Source of the DNA: Pseudomonas fluorescens
GTDB lineage: Bacteria > Pseudomonadota > Gammaproteobacteria > Pseudomonadales > Pseudomonadaceae
Assembly (NCBI RefSeq): GCF_902497875.1
Contig: NZ_CABVHY010000005.1
Coordinates: 1 to 64,000, forward strand
Length of the DNA: 64,000 nucleotides
Reading direction: 5' to 3'
This document shows positions 1 through 11,155 of this stretch, piece by piece. How positions within the stretch are numbered: position 1 is the stretch's first letter; every line of letters starts with the position of its first letter. Below the pieces are notes generated by a model, which saw nothing but the letters and a program-made list of their open reading frames with translations, searched no databases and was not told where the DNA came from. The translations under genes and the position numbers were made by a program.

Positions 1-802
1 CGCCTTCGACCACTTCCAGGCCCAGGCGCGATTTGGCCAGCTCGATCAGGGACAGGCGGGTGATGCCCGGCAACACCGAAGGGGAACTCGGTGTGACGAA
101 CTTGTTGTCGTGGGTGATACCGAAGAAGTTGGCCGAGCCGACTTCCTCGATTTTCGAGTGGGTCATCGGATCCAGGTAAATGCAGTCGGCGTAGTGCGCC
201 TTCTTGGCTTGGGAGCCCGGCATCAGGCTGGCGGCGTAGTTGCCACCGACCTTGGCCGCACCGGTGCCTTGCGGCGCGGCACGGTCATAGCTGGAAATCA
301 GGAACTTGTGCGGGGTCAGGCCACCCTTGAAGTAGGCGCCGACCGGGATGCAGAAGATCGAGAAGAGGAACTCGGGCGCGGTGCGCACGCCGATGTTGTC
401 GCCCACGCCGATCACGAACGGGCGCAGGTACAGCGCGCCGCCGGTGCCGTAAGGCGGAATGAAGCGCTCGTTGGCGCGCACGACTTGCTTGCAGGCTTCG
501 ATGAAGTCTTCGGTCGGCACGTGCGGCATCAGCAGACGGCTGCAGCTGCGCTGCATGCGCGCGGCGTTCTGGTCCGGACGGAACAGGTTGATCGAACCGT
601 CCTTGCAGCGATAGGCCTTCAGCCCTTCGAAGCATTGCTGGCCATAGTGAAGGGCAGTGGAGCCTTCGCTGATGTGCAGCACATTGTCTTCAGTCAGGGT
701 GCCTTTGTCCCAGGCGCCATCTTGCCAGTGCGACAAATAGCGCTTGTCTGTCTTGATGTAGTCAAAACCCAGCTTGTCCCAATTGATGCTCTCGTTACCC
801 AT
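1..802 (-). CDS. ilvE: Branched-chain amino acid aminotransferase, 5' part
   Basis: PLP-dependent class IV aminotransferase that interconverts Val/Leu/Ile and their 2-keto acids using glutamate/2-oxoglutarate in the cytosol. The reading frame starts at the ATG at 802-800 (MGNESINWDKLGF) and runs off the left edge after 267 codons, so about 70 C-terminal residues are missing compared with the usual length of about 340. Visible family features are HYGQQCFEGLKAYR near residue 50, LYLRPFVIGVGDNIG in the middle, and GTGAAKVGGNYAASL, which carries the family's PLP-lysine region. It is transcribed in the same direction as the bkd operon, which oxidises the keto acids this enzyme makes. About 270 bases containing a REP pair separate the two, so they are probably independent units. 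Confidence 0.93.
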   Translation of the reverse strand, partial: MGNESINWDKLGFDYIKTDKRYLSHWQDGAWDKGTLTEDNVLHISEGSTALHYGQQCFEGLKAYRCKDGSINLFRPDQNAARMQRSCSRLLMPHVPTEDFIEACKQVVRANERFIPPYGTGGALYLRPFVIGVGDNIGVRTAPEFLFSIFCIPVGAYFKGGLTPHKFLISSYDRAAPQGTGAAKVGGNYAASLMPGSQAKKAHYADCIYLDPMTHSKIEEVGSANFFGITHDNKFVTPSSPSVLPGITRLSLIELAKSRLGLEVVEG

Positions 803-948
803 GACACCCTCTATCGCTTAACAACCGTCGCAACGGTTCAAGGCTTCTGACGTTTTTCTGGATGGGTACAACAATACTTCATTCCGGGGTTGTTTCGCAG
901 CCCGGACTGTCGGGTGATTGGCATATAAATGATGTCGCCTTCGAAAAT

Positions 949-1037
949 CGCGAGCAAGCTCGCTCCCACATTTGATCCCGGTTTGCCTTGAAATGTACAA
1001 ACACCACAAATCCCCTGTGGGAGCGAGCTTGCTCGCG
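949..1037. repeat. Inverted REP pair (REPIN), family 1
   Basis: Two 22-base copies of CGCGAGCAAGCTCGCTCCCA plus CA face each other at 949-970 and 1016-1037, about 45 bases apart. This is the typical Pseudomonas REP doublet, lying between ilvE and lpdV. The same element recurs at 20969-21057. It could form a long hairpin in read-through RNA. No RAYT transposase is present in the window. Confidence 0.9.
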
Positions 1038-1072
1038 ATGAGGCCATCACCTACGCCATCGACCTCCCTGAA

Positions 1073-2458
1073 TCACATATGCAACGCATGCCCCAGCGCC
1101 CGCATCGCCGCTTCCTGCACAGCTTCACCGAGTGTCGGGTGTGCATGGATGGTGCCGGCAATGTCTTCCAGCCGGGCGCCCATTTCCAGGCTCTGGCCAA
1201 ACGCCGTCGACAACTCCGAAACGCCCACACCGACCGCTTGCCAGCCGACAATCACGTGATTGTCACGCCGCGCCACGACCCGCACGAAGCCGCTTTTCGA
1301 CTCCAGGGTCATCGCCCGACCATTGGCCGCGAACGGGAAGCTGGAAACGATGCAGTCCAGACCTGCAGCCTTGGCCTCGTCCGGGGTCCTGCCGACCACC
1401 ACCAGCTCCGGGTCGGTAAAGCACACGGCAGCAATAGCGGTCGGGTTGAATTCGCGGGTTTTACCGCTGATCAGTTCGGCAACCATCTCGCCCTGAGCCA
1501 TGGCCCGGTGGGCCAGCATCGGTTCGCCGCTCAGGTCACCGATGGCATACACGTTGCGCATGCTGGTCTGGCAGCGGTTGTCGATCTTGATCGCCGAACC
1601 GTTCATGTCCAAGTTCAGCGCTTCGAGGTTCCAGCCCTGGGTATTGGGTTTGCGACCAACGGCCACCAGCACCTGATCGGTTTCCAGGTTCAGGATATCG
1701 CCATTCGGGTCACGAACTTGCAGGGTGTTTCCTTGCGAATCAAAGCCTTCGACGCTGTGCTTCAAGTAAAGCTTCACGCCGAGTTTTTTCAGTTCATCGT
1801 GTACCGGCTGCGTCAGCTCGGCATCATAGGCCGGCAAGATGCGGTCCTGAGCTTCGACTACGCTGACGTCGGCACCGAGCTTGCGGTAGGCAATTCCCAG
1901 TTCCAGCCCGATGTAACCGCCGCCGACCACGACCAGCCGTTTTGGAACGGAGGTTGGCGCCAGGGCTTCGGTGGAGGAAATGATCGGCCCGCCGATGGGC
2001 AGCATCGGCAGGTTGACGCTTTTCGAGCCAGTGGCCAGCACCAGGTGTTCGCACTGGATGCGCGTGTCACCGACTTCAACCGTTTTGCCGTCAATGACCT
2101 TGGCCCAGCCTTGAATGACCTGGACTTTGTTCTTTTTCAGCAGCGCGGCGACACCGGTGGTCAGGCGATCAACGATGCCGTCCTTCCACTCGACACTCTT
2201 GCCGATGTCCAGGGTCGGCGCCGAAACGCTGATGCCCAGGGCCGAATGCTGGCTGTGGTGCTGCGTCTGGTGGAACTGTTCGGCGACGTGGATCAACGCC
2301 TTGGACGGGATGCAGCCGATGTTCAGGCAGGTGCCGCCCAGCGACTGACCTTCTACCAGAATGGTCGAAATGCCCAGTTGCCCGGCGCGAATCGCCGCCA
2401 CATAGCCGCCAGGGCCGCCGCCAATGATCAGCAGCTTGGTGTTCAGAGTCTGTTGCAT
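1073..2458 (-). CDS. lpdV: Dihydrolipoamide dehydrogenase (E3) of the branched-chain keto acid dehydrogenase
   Basis: FAD flavoprotein of 461 aa that reoxidises the dihydrolipoyl arm of BkdB with NAD+. It shows the FAD dinucleotide fold [10 protein letters not shown] near residue 13, the redox disulfide [14 protein letters not shown] near residues 42-51, the NAD-binding motif [12 protein letters not shown] in the middle, the second FAD contact [13 protein letters not shown], and the C-terminal catalytic HAHPTLGEA. The start lies 3 bases after the bkdB stop, so the four bkd genes are one operon and this is the last gene. Placement after bkdB distinguishes it from the general lpdG of the 2-oxoglutarate dehydrogenase complex. 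Confidence 0.95.
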   Translation of the reverse strand: MQQTLNTKLLIIGGGPGGYVAAIRAGQLGISTILVEGQSLGGTCLNIGCIPSKALIHVAEQFHQTQHHSQHSALGISVSAPTLDIGKSVEWKDGIVDRLTTGVAALLKKNKVQVIQGWAKVIDGKTVEVGDTRIQCEHLVLATGSKSVNLPMLPIGGPIISSTEALAPTSVPKRLVVVGGGYIGLELGIAYRKLGADVSVVEAQDRILPAYDAELTQPVHDELKKLGVKLYLKHSVEGFDSQGNTLQVRDPNGDILNLETDQVLVAVGRKPNTQGWNLEALNLDMNGSAIKIDNRCQTSMRNVYAIGDLSGEPMLAHRAMAQGEMVAELISGKTREFNPTAIAAVCFTDPELVVVGRTPDEAKAAGLDCIVSSFPFAANGRAMTLESKSGFVRVVARRDNHVIVGWQAVGVGVSELSTAFGQSLEMGARLEDIAGTIHAHPTLGEAVQEAAMRALGHALHM

Positions 2459-2461
2459 GAC

Positions 2462-3736
2462 TTACTCCACAAACAGGGTAGCGGGTTGTTCGAGCAGGCC
2501 ACGGATGGCCTGGATGAATTGCGCCGCGTCCATGCCATCGACCACCCGGTGATCGAAGGAGCTGGAGAGGTTCATCATCTTGCGAATCACGATCTGGCCT
2601 TTGATCACCATCGGCCGTTCGACGATTTTGTTGACGCCGACGATCGCCACTTCCGGCAGGTTCAGCACCGGGGTGCTGACGATCCCGCCCAACGCGCCGA
2701 GGCTGGTCAGGGTAATGGTCGAGCCGGACAGTTCGTCGCGGCTGGCCTTGCCGTTGCGCGCGGCAGTCGCCAGGCGGGAGATTTCCGCGGCGATGTCCCA
2801 CAGGCTGCGGGCTTCGGCATGGCGCACCACCGGTACCATCAAGCCAATGTTGCTTTGCGTGGCGACGCCGACATGCACCGCGCCGAGGCGGGTGATGACC
2901 TGGGCTTCGTCGTCGTAGCGGGCGTTGATCTGCGGGAAGTCCCGCAGGGCCACGACCATGGCGCGGACCAGGAACGGCAGCAAAGTCAGCTTGCCGCGGG
3001 TCGCACCGTGTTTTTCATTCAAGTGCGCGCGCAGTTCTTCCACGGCGGTGACGTCGATTTCCTCGACGTAACTGAAGTGCGCGGCGCGCTGGGTGGCGTC
3101 CTGCATGCGCTGGGCGATCTTGCGGCGCATGCCGATGACCGGAATCTGTTCTTCGTCGTTACGCTGGGCGTAAGCGGCAGCCGCGGTCGATTGCGGCTGT
3201 TGACCTTGAGCTAGATAGGCGTCGAGGTCTTCGTGCAGAACCCGCCCGGCAGGGCCGGTGCCACGGACCAGACGCAATTGGATGCCGAGATCCAGCGCAT
3301 GTTTGCGCACGGCCGGGGAGGCCAGCGGACGCTCATCGGCCTCGCGAGCAACCATCGGGCCCTGGCATACGGCGGCTGGGCGCGGGGCTGCAGCCGGTTT
3401 GCTCTCAACCACAGCTTCAGCCTTTGGTGCCGCAACCGGAGCTTCTTTAACGGCAACGGCCGCAGGCTGAGCCGACTCTTTAACGTTGCCCGCGCCTTCG
3501 ACTTCAATGCTGATCAGGATGCTGCCAACCGCCATGACTTCGCCAGGCTGTCCGCCCAAGGCGATGACCTTGCCATTCACCGGCGAAGGGATGTCGACCA
3601 TCGCCTTGTCGGTCATGACATCGGCCAGCACCTGATCTTCGACGACCATGTCGCCCACCTTGACGTGCCACACCGACAACTCAACTTCTGCGATGCCTTC
3701 GCCAATGTCCGGCATTTTGATAACGTGCGTGCCCAT
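2462..3736 (-). CDS. bkdB: Lipoamide acyltransferase (E2) of the branched-chain keto acid dehydrogenase
   Basis: Core acyltransferase (424 aa) that moves the acyl group from E1 to CoA. It has one N-terminal lipoyl domain with the lipoylated lysine in VMTDKAMVDIPSP (around residue 44), an Ala/Pro-rich linker (about 95-135), a peripheral-subunit-binding domain (SPAVRKHALDLG to VLHEDLDAYL) and a C-terminal catalytic domain ending with the chloramphenicol-acetyltransferase-like motif SFDHRVVDGMDAAQF. The gene starts directly after the bkdA2 stop, so translation is probably coupled. The length and single lipoyl domain match the Pseudomonas enzyme. Confidence 0.95.
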   Translation of the reverse strand: MGTHVIKMPDIGEGIAEVELSVWHVKVGDMVVEDQVLADVMTDKAMVDIPSPVNGKVIALGGQPGEVMAVGSILISIEVEGAGNVKESAQPAAVAVKEAPVAAPKAEAVVESKPAAAPRPAAVCQGPMVAREADERPLASPAVRKHALDLGIQLRLVRGTGPAGRVLHEDLDAYLAQGQQPQSTAAAAYAQRNDEEQIPVIGMRRKIAQRMQDATQRAAHFSYVEEIDVTAVEELRAHLNEKHGATRGKLTLLPFLVRAMVVALRDFPQINARYDDEAQVITRLGAVHVGVATQSNIGLMVPVVRHAEARSLWDIAAEISRLATAARNGKASRDELSGSTITLTSLGALGGIVSTPVLNLPEVAIVGVNKIVERPMVIKGQIVIRKMMNLSSSFDHRVVDGMDAAQFIQAIRGLLEQPATLFVE

Positions 3737-4795
3737 TCAGACCTCCATAACCCGATGCAAAGCCGCGCCCACACGGGACGGACCAGGGAAATACGCCCAC
3801 TCTTGCGCGTGCGGGTAGGGAGTGTCCCAACCGGTGACGCGCTCGATCGGCGCTTCCAGGTAGTGGAAGCAGTGCTCTTGCACCAGGGCGGCCAGTTCGG
3901 CGCCGAAGCCGCAAGTGCGGGTCGCTTCGTGAACGATCACGCAGCGACGGGTTTTCTTCACCGAATTGACGATGGTTTCCAGATCCAGCGGCCACAGGCT
4001 GCGCAGGTCGATCACTTCAGCGTCGACCCCGGTTTCTTCAGCCGCGACTTGCGACACATAGACCGTGGTGCCGTAGGTGAGGATGGTGACATCCTTGCCC
4101 GGACGAGCGATGGCGGCGACGTCCAGTGGGACGGTGTAGTAACCGTCCGGCACTTGCGCGGCCGGGTGTTTCGACCACGGGGTGACCGGGCGGTCGTGGT
4201 GGCCGTCGAACGGGCCGTTGTACAGGCGCTTGGGCTCGAGAAAGATCACCGGGTCATCGTTTTCGATGGAGGCGATCAACAGGCCTTTGGCGTCATAGGG
4301 GTTGGATGGCATCACCGTGCGCAGGCCGCAGACCTGGGTGAACATCGCCTCGATGCTCTGGCTGTGGGTCTGGCCGCCATAGATGCCGCCGCCGCAAGGC
4401 ATGCGCAGGGTCATCGGGGCGGTGAACTCGCCGGCCGAGCGATAGCGCAGGCGTGCCGCTTCGGAAATGATCTGGTCCGACGCCGGGTAGACGTAATCGG
4501 CGAACTGGATCTCGGCCACTGGCCGCAGACCGTAGGCGCCCATGCCCACGGCGACGCCGACGATCCCGCTTTCGGAGATCGGCGCATCGAACACCCGGGA
4601 TGTGCCGTACTTGTTCTGCAGGCCTTCGGTGCAGCGGAACACGCCGCCGAAGTAGCCGACGTCCTGGCCGAAGACCACGACGTTGTCGTCACGCTCAAGC
4701 ATCACATCCATGGCCGAGCGCAGGGCCTGGATCATGGTCATGGTGGTGGTGGTCATGGCGGTGTCCAACTGAATATTGCTGTTGTGGTCGTTCAT
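3737..4795 (-). CDS. bkdA2: 2-oxoisovalerate dehydrogenase E1 beta subunit
   Basis: Beta half (352 aa) of the thiamine-diphosphate-dependent E1 that decarboxylates the keto acids of Val, Leu and Ile. The transketolase pyrimidine-binding domain occupies about residues 15-200 (MDVMLERDDNVVVFGQDVGYFGG; FADYVYPASDQI; MPCGGGIYGGQTHSQSIE). The C-terminal transketolase domain contains LTYGTTVYV and IDLRSLWPLDLETI. It lies 1 base from bkdA1 upstream and abuts bkdB downstream. A run of Thr/Met codons near the N-terminus (TAMTTTTMTM) is unusual but within the open frame. Confidence 0.95.
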   Translation of the reverse strand: MNDHNSNIQLDTAMTTTTMTMIQALRSAMDVMLERDDNVVVFGQDVGYFGGVFRCTEGLQNKYGTSRVFDAPISESGIVGVAVGMGAYGLRPVAEIQFADYVYPASDQIISEAARLRYRSAGEFTAPMTLRMPCGGGIYGGQTHSQSIEAMFTQVCGLRTVMPSNPYDAKGLLIASIENDDPVIFLEPKRLYNGPFDGHHDRPVTPWSKHPAAQVPDGYYTVPLDVAAIARPGKDVTILTYGTTVYVSQVAAEETGVDAEVIDLRSLWPLDLETIVNSVKKTRRCVIVHEATRTCGFGAELAALVQEHCFHYLEAPIERVTGWDTPYPHAQEWAYFPGPSRVGAALHRVMEV

Positions 4796-4796
4796 G

Positions 4797-6226
<1,430 letters not shown>

Positions 6227-6715
6227 ATGCGCAAACTGGATCGTACCGATATAGGCATTCTCAACAGCCTCCAGGAGAACGCCCGCATCACCAACGCCGA
6301 TCTCGCACGCTCGGTCAACCTGTCGCCGACCCCCTGTTTTAACCGGGTCAAGGCCATGGAAGAACTGGGGCTGATTCGCGAGCAAGTCACCTTGCTCGAC
6401 GCTGACTTGCTGGGGCTGCACGTCAATGTGTTCATCCACGTCAGCCTCGAGAAACAGGTCGAGGAAGCCCTGCAGCATTTCGAAGAAGCGATTTCCGACC
6501 GGCCGGAAGTGATGGAGTGCTACCTGATGGCCGGCGACCCGGACTATCTGATCCGCGTGCTGGTGCCGACCATCCAGTCCCTGGAGCGGTTCATGATGGA
6601 TTTCCTGACCAAGGTTCCGGGTGTGGCGAATATCCGCTCGAGCTTTGCGCTCAAGCAGGTCCGCTACAAGACCGCGTTACCGTTGCCGGCCAATGGCTTG
6701 ACGCTGGCGGGGTAG
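6227..6715 (+). CDS. bkdR: Lrp/AsnC-family activator of the bkd operon
   Basis: DNA-binding regulator of 162 aa. The N-terminal winged helix-turn-helix ([20 protein letters not shown], then [28 protein letters not shown]) is followed by the RAM/AsnC ligand domain ([51 protein letters not shown]). Size, domain order and its divergent position next to bkdA1 identify it as BkdR rather than the global Lrp. BkdR is required for induction of the branched-chain keto acid dehydrogenase. Confidence 0.93.
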   Translation: MRKLDRTDIGILNSLQENARITNADLARSVNLSPTPCFNRVKAMEELGLIREQVTLLDADLLGLHVNVFIHVSLEKQVEEALQHFEEAISDRPEVMECYLMAGDPDYLIRVLVPTIQSLERFMMDFLTKVPGVANIRSSFALKQVRYKTALPLPANGLTLAG

Positions 6716-6855
6716 CTCCATTGAGGGGGCCGCTCCATTCATCACGGGGCTTTGCAGTAACACCGGCGTGGTGCTTTATTCATAAAGGTGCATAAGAGAG
6801 TCAGTCGTCCTCAGCTGCGCATGCCGACAAGCGTTGCCGAGCGTGAGGTGATGTG

Positions 6856-9645
6856 ATGGGCCAAAGGGAAGTTTGCGAGTGCAAGGGCGCAGCTTCCTGG
6901 TCAACCTGGCACAGGTGGCTCCTGGCGCTGCTGTTGTGCGTCGCCTCGCTGCTGGTGTCTGCCGAGGATCGGCCCGTTCTGATCGACATCGCCATTCCCC
7001 ACAACCCGACATTTGACCAGGCAACGGGCGCCATTCAGAAGGCTCTGGAGGGCGTTGCCACCGTGAGAAGTCACGAGGTGGGATCTGCCAGTAGCGTGAT
7101 CAAAAGTGTCATGCAAGGGGAGACGGATCTGGCGATCGTCCCTGTTTGGGCCTTGAGTGAATTTGCCCCTGCGTTCGGTATCTACGGCCTGCCATTCACC
7201 TTCCCGGAGATCAAGCCCTATTCCTTTTTCATGAGATCGCGGTTGCAATCGCAACTGGCCGAGCAACTCAAGGCGCAGGGTTTGCAGGCGTTGGGCGGAG
7301 TCTGGTACGGCGGAACGCGGGTTATCGCCAGTCAATTGCCCAGGCGTTCACCCTGGGACTTCAAGGGTGCCAGGGTCGCGGTTTCCGGCGAGGATTGGCA
7401 GTTGATGGACTTGTCAGGCGTGGGTGCCGAGTCCATCGAAATGTCTGAAACCCAAATGGCTTCGGCAATGGCCTCCGGGGCGGTCGATGCAGCAGAGGTG
7501 CCTTGGGATCGGGTGACGAAAATCAATGCCGCATTCGTGACCCAAAGCGATCACCGCTTCAGCGGCTTGATTGCCATCTACCAGGTTGCGCGTTTTTCAA
7601 CATTGCCTGATCCGGCACGGCAACGTATTACCCAGGTCATCAACTACGCCGAGGAGCATGTCTCCTCGACCATTGCCGCGCGGGAGCGCGAGGCCATCGA
7701 CGCGGTGCGCGCGTCCTCGGAAATTACCTGGATGGGCGTTGATTCGGGCGTGCGGGCGCAATGGCAGGACGCATTGGCTGCGCGCCAGGCGCCGGCGATC
7801 GAGAGGATTGGTTCATCGCTGGTGTACGAGGCGCGCATCAATCCGATCTCCACCCTGAGTTACAGCGTGCTCAGTGCTCCCTGGTCCATCAACTGGAATG
7901 CCTGGTTCCAATCCTCGCCCAGGCAGGTCAAGGCTTCGTTGGTTGCAGGCAAGCCCTATGACTTTGTGCTGGATCTTGGCCGGGGGATTTATCCCGGAGC
8001 GTTGAGCAGCGGGATCAGCGGCTTGCTGCAGGAAGAGATCGCTGCGGATCCGGACAGCGACGAGATCCACTTGCTGGTTCGACCCGTATTGATGGGCGGC
8101 ATACTTGAGCCGGCACCGGGTACGGATTTTCGCGCGCGCCGATTCAATGTCCAGCGCGATCGCCTGCCGGCCAGGGTCAACGATCAGTCTGTGCGGGAAA
8201 AAGCGCGCAATCACCTGATCACCTTGAGTGACCTGGCCAAGGAGTTGAGTGTCGATGGACCCATGGTGTGGCCGCTTATTGCCCGCCAGGCGGGTTGCGC
8301 GCAGGTTGTGCTGTCGATTTGGGACGCTGCGGGGCTGCGCCCTCTGGACTACATCGTGGTCAGCGTGCCAGTGAGCGAAGTCGGTCAGAAGGACCCGCAA
8401 GCCTGCGACACCAGTCTCCGAGGTGGTGAACTGGTGTCCGGAATGGAGCAGTTGCTGGAGGTGGGGAAAAGAGCGCGGCTGTCTTCGCCCACGGACGCGG
8501 CCTTGCATCTATTCGACTCGATCCCGAGGGGCGAGGGGGACGCAACGACGGTGGCGGTGTTCGTCGATCGCTCGGAGATTGACGCGGCTCAGCGTCAGGG
8601 CAAGACACTACCCGTGTATGCGTGGGAGCTTGCCGGCAATCTGACGCATTTTCTGGAGCAGGACTCCATGCTGCCAGCGTCCATCGCGAACACCCGCCAG
8701 CGCCTGGAGACCCCACAGCCTTATACCGAGGTCGTCAGGCAGATGAACAATATTCTGTTCAACGGCCGTACTCAGACGGATCAGCGAAATGCCAATGGGG
8801 CAAGGACGGCGATGCAGCGCCTGAGCCAACGCAGCGAAGCTCCGGTGGTGTTGGTGCGTTATTTCGACTCGTTTGGGCAAATGCAGAATCTGCCGCTGGC
8901 CTTGTTGGGGGCGGACGCGCCTAACCAGTTGTTCAGTCATCGCATTACCGTGGTCCAGCCATTGCAGGATGCCCGGACGCTCCAGCCCGGTGCCTGTTTC
9001 AGCGGTTGGGACTTTGCCATTCCCAGGATGCTGGATGGGGTGAATGCCGAGTCCGCGGAGTTGCTGATGAAGGATGACTGGCGGATGCAGGGGCGCGAGG
9101 TCAACTGGTATCAGGACAACACCGACTTGCTCAAATTCATGACCCAGGCCGAGCCGCCTTCCGCGGTCAGCAGTGCCCTGGTCCTGCTGGCCCATCATGG
9201 CAAGGGCGATGTGACGTTTTCTGCGTCAGGGCTTCCCGACCGGGTGCTGGACTCGGATATGAGACGCCAGTTTGTGCCGGGTAGCGTGGCGGTCCTGGCG
9301 GCGTGTTCGACCCTGGGTGTCTCCGCGGCCAGCCAGACGTTCGTCAACATGCTGGTGCGTCGAGGCGTGGGTGCCGTGGTGGCGTCACCCTTTCCCGTGG
9401 ACACCGATTTCGGTACCCGGCTGTCGGTCAGTTTCGTTGCGGTGGCCCAGCAGTTGCGGGCCAGTGGTACGTCTGCCCGGGTCATCGATATCTTCAATCA
9501 GGCCTTGCAGAAGACCATCGAGACCTATGGCCCAGGCTCGGGCTACGCGGATATGGCCCTGGAGTTCCAGATCATTGGTGATCCCGAACTGCACATGTGT
9601 AGTGCCCCGACAGCGTCAAACCAGAAAGCGCGAGGTGTGCAATGA
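6856..9645 (+). CDS. Exported TRAP DctP-like / CHAT (caspase-like) fusion protein
   Basis: Unusual 929-aa protein. A hydrophobic segment at about residues 20-36 (WLLALLLCVASLLVSA) ends like a signal peptide, so the rest should be periplasmic. About residues 37-300 resemble a TRAP solute-binding domain of the DctP type (GSASSVIKSVMQGETDLAIV, FGIYGLPFTFPE, GVWYGGTRVI, PWDFKGARVAV), yet no DctQM membrane subunits are nearby. A middle region (about 350-560) is not recognised. The C-terminal third looks like a CHAT/caspase-like peptidase: VLLAHHGKGDVTF puts the candidate His at 781, and VLAACSTLGVSAA puts the candidate Cys at 817, followed by GVGAVVASPFPVD as in CHAT proteins. ATG 6856 follows GAGGTG at 6845-6850; a GTG lies at 6853. 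The stop overlaps the start of the phosphoesterase by 4 bases, indicating one operon. The domain calls are by eye. Confidence 0.7.
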   Translation: MGQREVCECKGAASWSTWHRWLLALLLCVASLLVSAEDRPVLIDIAIPHNPTFDQATGAIQKALEGVATVRSHEVGSASSVIKSVMQGETDLAIVPVWALSEFAPAFGIYGLPFTFPEIKPYSFFMRSRLQSQLAEQLKAQGLQALGGVWYGGTRVIASQLPRRSPWDFKGARVAVSGEDWQLMDLSGVGAESIEMSETQMASAMASGAVDAAEVPWDRVTKINAAFVTQSDHRFSGLIAIYQVARFSTLPDPARQRITQVINYAEEHVSSTIAAREREAIDAVRASSEITWMGVDSGVRAQWQDALAARQAPAIERIGSSLVYEARINPISTLSYSVLSAPWSINWNAWFQSSPRQVKASLVAGKPYDFVLDLGRGIYPGALSSGISGLLQEEIAADPDSDEIHLLVRPVLMGGILEPAPGTDFRARRFNVQRDRLPARVNDQSVREKARNHLITLSDLAKELSVDGPMVWPLIARQAGCAQVVLSIWDAAGLRPLDYIVVSVPVSEVGQKDPQACDTSLRGGELVSGMEQLLEVGKRARLSSPTDAALHLFDSIPRGEGDATTVAVFVDRSEIDAAQRQGKTLPVYAWELAGNLTHFLEQDSMLPASIANTRQRLETPQPYTEVVRQMNNILFNGRTQTDQRNANGARTAMQRLSQRSEAPVVLVRYFDSFGQMQNLPLALLGADAPNQLFSHRITVVQPLQDARTLQPGACFSGWDFAIPRMLDGVNAESAELLMKDDWRMQGREVNWYQDNTDLLKFMTQAEPPSAVSSALVLLAHHGKGDVTFSASGLPDRVLDSDMRRQFVPGSVAVLAACSTLGVSAASQTFVNMLVRRGVGAVVASPFPVDTDFGTRLSVSFVAVAQQLRASGTSARVIDIFNQALQKTIETYGPGSGYADMALEFQIIGDPELHMCSAPTASNQKARGVQ

Positions 9646-11150
9646 AGCGTCGCCTCCGGAGTGCTGTATTGGCCTGTTTAAGTGTGTTTGTCGTGGGTGA
9701 CGGGGATGCACAAGAACGTCTGAGCGTGTTCGTCAGTGATCTGCATTTCGGGCTCGGACGTACTACCGACGGAGGTTGGCATCCCTATGAGGATTTCAGA
9801 TGGCCGCGGGCGCTCAAAGGGTTCCTGACCGCAGCCTCCAAAGAGGGCAATGACCAGGTCGACCTGATTATCGTCGGTGACTTCCTGGAACTGTGGCAGT
9901 TGCCCCATGACATTCACTGCCAGGGAAGCGGAGCCGGCGCCGGCTGTTCGGTAGCCGAGCTGGTCGACCTGAGCCGGCGAATCATCAAGGCCCATGACGC
10001 CGATCTGCAGGCGTTGCAGGAGTTTTCCACGCGTGGGAGCAATCGACTCTATCTGGTGCCCGGCAACCATGATGCGGCCTTGCTCATTCCCTCCGTCCGG
10101 GCGCCGCTGGTCGAGCGTCTCGGGGCGCAGAGCGGGCGGGTGATATTCGTCGAAAGTGGGCTGTGGATCTCCGCAGACAAGCGGATCGTGGCCGAACACG
10201 GGCAGCAGATCGGCAGTGACGTGAATGCCTTTGCCGATTGGCCGAAGGTCACCACCACCGACGCAAGCGGCACTCAACTGATGATTCGTCCTTGGGGAGA
10301 GCGGTTCGTGCAGCAGTTGTTCAATGAACAGGAGATGAACTATCCGGTCATCGACAACCTGAACCCGGAAACCGCCGGAGCACGTTATCGAATGAGCGAG
10401 CGGGGCGTGGGGGGAACCATTCAGGACCTGGCCAGGTTCATTGCCTTCAACATTTTTGAAACCACTCCGGGCCAGAAATACCGTGCGTTGTCGACTAATG
10501 GCGCCCATGACCCGCCGTTCAATCGCGCGGCGGCGGAGAAGGTCGGACACCGGCTTTTCAGCTATTCGTTACCGGAGGGGGATTCATTCAAGGCGCTACT
10601 CCAGGACACCAATCCGGAAGGCGAGGAACTGCGCCGCGAGCTCGATGAGCTGCTCAAGAGCATGTCGACCGAAGACCTGGAAATGTTATGCCGCAATGCC
10701 GTTGTGTATACCAAAATCAACCCGTGCAACCCGGCGTTGTCTGCGCTGGTGGTGGACGTGCTGGTGCCCAAGACGGCGATTTTCAAGCGCCACCTAAGGG
10801 CTCGTGAAGAGGCCGTGGGGCCATTTGATTTGTTTGTCTATGGGCATACCCATCGCTGGGAGTCCAGGTGGAAGGTCCCGCTGAGCAGCACCCACAGCGT
10901 GATGGTGGTGAACACCGGAGCCTTTCAACGGCTGGTCGACGAGGAGGCTTTTTTGCAGTTGGCCGCTGTTAAAGGCATGACCCCTACACAAGCGTTGCGC
11001 GCGCTACGGCCGGAAGATCTCAAAGCCTGTTATTCGGCGGTGTTCGTCAGGCCGGGTACCTTGCGCCCAGTGGCTGAGCTATGGCTGTGGGAAATGTCGG
11101 AGTCTGGGGGCGGGCGCTTCAGGGTGCCGGGTATTGCTGACTGCCGGTGA
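9642..11150 (+). CDS. Exported calcineurin-like metallophosphoesterase
   Basis: 502-aa protein with a short hydrophobic N-terminus (residues 5-23, ending VVGDGDAQ) that looks like a signal peptide. All metallophosphoesterase motifs are present: SDLHFG (Asp33, His35), VGDFLELW (Asp80), PGNHD (Asn142, His143, Asp144), AEHGQQIG, and YGHTHRW (His402, His404). Motif style is closest to the LpxH (UDP-diacylglucosamine hydrolase) branch, but the protein is twice as long as LpxH and probably periplasmic, with an inserted region at about 215-370 (PEGEELRRELDELLKSM). It is translationally coupled (ATGA overlap) to the upstream TRAP-CHAT fusion. Its substrate is unknown. The downstream gene converges on it with 5 bases between the stops. 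Confidence 0.82.
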   Translation: MKRRLRSAVLACLSVFVVGDGDAQERLSVFVSDLHFGLGRTTDGGWHPYEDFRWPRALKGFLTAASKEGNDQVDLIIVGDFLELWQLPHDIHCQGSGAGAGCSVAELVDLSRRIIKAHDADLQALQEFSTRGSNRLYLVPGNHDAALLIPSVRAPLVERLGAQSGRVIFVESGLWISADKRIVAEHGQQIGSDVNAFADWPKVTTTDASGTQLMIRPWGERFVQQLFNEQEMNYPVIDNLNPETAGARYRMSERGVGGTIQDLARFIAFNIFETTPGQKYRALSTNGAHDPPFNRAAAEKVGHRLFSYSLPEGDSFKALLQDTNPEGEELRRELDELLKSMSTEDLEMLCRNAVVYTKINPCNPALSALVVDVLVPKTAIFKRHLRAREEAVGPFDLFVYGHTHRWESRWKVPLSSTHSVMVVNTGAFQRLVDEEAFLQLAAVKGMTPTQALRALRPEDLKACYSAVFVRPGTLRPVAELWLWEMSESGGGRFRVPGIADCR

Positions 11151-11155
11151 AGCAG

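Noticed and set aside
1079..3214. Very long plus-strand open frame opposite lpdV and bkdB
   Set aside because: It is the antisense shadow of two well-conserved GC-rich genes; the translation has no recognisable domain and is rich in His/Gln/Arg as expected for such shadows.
6853..6855. GTG start for the TRAP-CHAT protein
   Set aside because: It lies only two bases from GAGGTG; the ATG three bases later has better spacing. The difference is a single residue.
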